Below are positions 6,188 through 6,367 of a stretch of DNA of 6,367 bases, one piece after another; the stretch's first letter is position 1; every line of letters starts with the position of its first letter. Below the pieces are notes generated by a model. That model saw only the letters and a program-made list of their open reading frames with translations, ran no database searches and was not told the origin of the DNA. Source of the stretch: Desulfobacteraceae bacterium (lineage in GTDB: Bacteria; Desulfobacterota; Desulfobacteria; Desulfobacterales; ETH-SRB1); contig DAOWEW010000130.1 in NCBI GenBank assembly GCA_030638305.1, positions 1 to 6,367 of the forward strand, given 5' to 3'. The position numbers were made by a program, and so were the translations under genes.

Positions 6188-6367
6188 ATGGAACAAAAAA
6201 TGGATCACGGATACCTGTGCAATAATAAAGAAAAGTTTATCAAGAACCTCAGGCTCACTAATCAACGAGCTGAGGTTGAACCGGCGATTGTTGCTCTGAT
6301 TGAGGCCTCTGCGGGACTGAGGTTAGATCAGGGTAAGGAAATTCGTTATTACGGTAACAGGATAAGC
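6188..6367 (+). CDS. Unidentified protein, 5' part only (or downstream half of a split gene)
   Basis: From an ATG at 6188 the frame stays open for 60 codons to the right edge. The peptide starts MEQKMDHGYLCNNKEKF and continues with a helical stretch, EPAIVALIEASAGLRL, before KEIRYYGNRIS. I do not recognise it. No ribosome binding site precedes this ATG; the bases before it are the repeat arm and a T-run. A second in-frame ATG at 6200 is no better placed. The frame is the same as that of the Tat cysteine-rich gene (the two starts are 522 bases apart), and it has no stop from 6077 on. It may therefore be the continuation of that gene after insertion of the 130-base repeat. The alternative is a separate operon gene. 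Confidence 0.5.
   Translation, partial: MEQKMDHGYLCNNKEKFIKNLRLTNQRAEVEPAIVALIEASAGLRLDQGKEIRYYGNRIS

Overview
The window looks like a piece of an AT-rich chromosome from a Gram-negative anaerobe, most likely a deltaproteobacterium (Desulfobacterota, Desulfobacterales-like). This is an inference from the gene mix: an L-aspartate oxidase, an exported SH3/coiled-coil/membrane-anchor protein, a glucosyl-3-phosphoglycerate synthase and a small twin-arginine (Tat) signal protein, with many short palindromic repeats between genes. No phage, CRISPR, rRNA or tRNA genes were seen.

Left part (1-2653, minus strand): the first 20 codons of a gene that runs off the left edge (possibly aconitase), a large imperfect hairpin repeat (104-173), nadB (246-1874) with all expected FAD-binding and catalytic residues, and upstream of it an exported SH3-domain protein (2000-2653). 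A divergent intergenic region (2654-2875) separates these from the plus-strand genes.

Middle part (2876-5000, plus strand): a tightly coupled two-gene operon. The first gene encodes an M20/M42-like metallopeptidase-fold protein that keeps several metal ligands but lacks the usual catalytic Glu-Glu pair. The second overlaps it by 8 bases and encodes a clear glucosyl-3-phosphoglycerate synthase (GpgS), the first enzyme of glucosylglycerate (compatible solute) synthesis. The expected phosphatase partner GpgP is not in the window, so the role of the peptidase-like partner is open.

Right part (5001-6367): 665 bases without a convincing gene, but full of structure. There is a 199-bp MITE-like element with 18-bp terminal inverted repeats and a TA duplication, apparently inserted in the centre of a palindrome. 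It is followed by a perfect 19-bp-stem hairpin and by smaller dyads in front of the next gene. That gene (5666-6055) encodes a 129-residue cysteine-rich protein with a Tat-type N-terminus. Its stop codon lies inside the left arm of a second, GC-richer inverted-repeat element (6052-6181). Beyond the element, the same reading frame reopens and runs off the right edge (6188-6367). The element may therefore have split one longer gene.

The most unusual points are the GpgS/degenerate-M20 pair, the possible repeat-split Tat cysteine-rich gene, and the concentration of structured repeats in the right-hand 1.2 kb.
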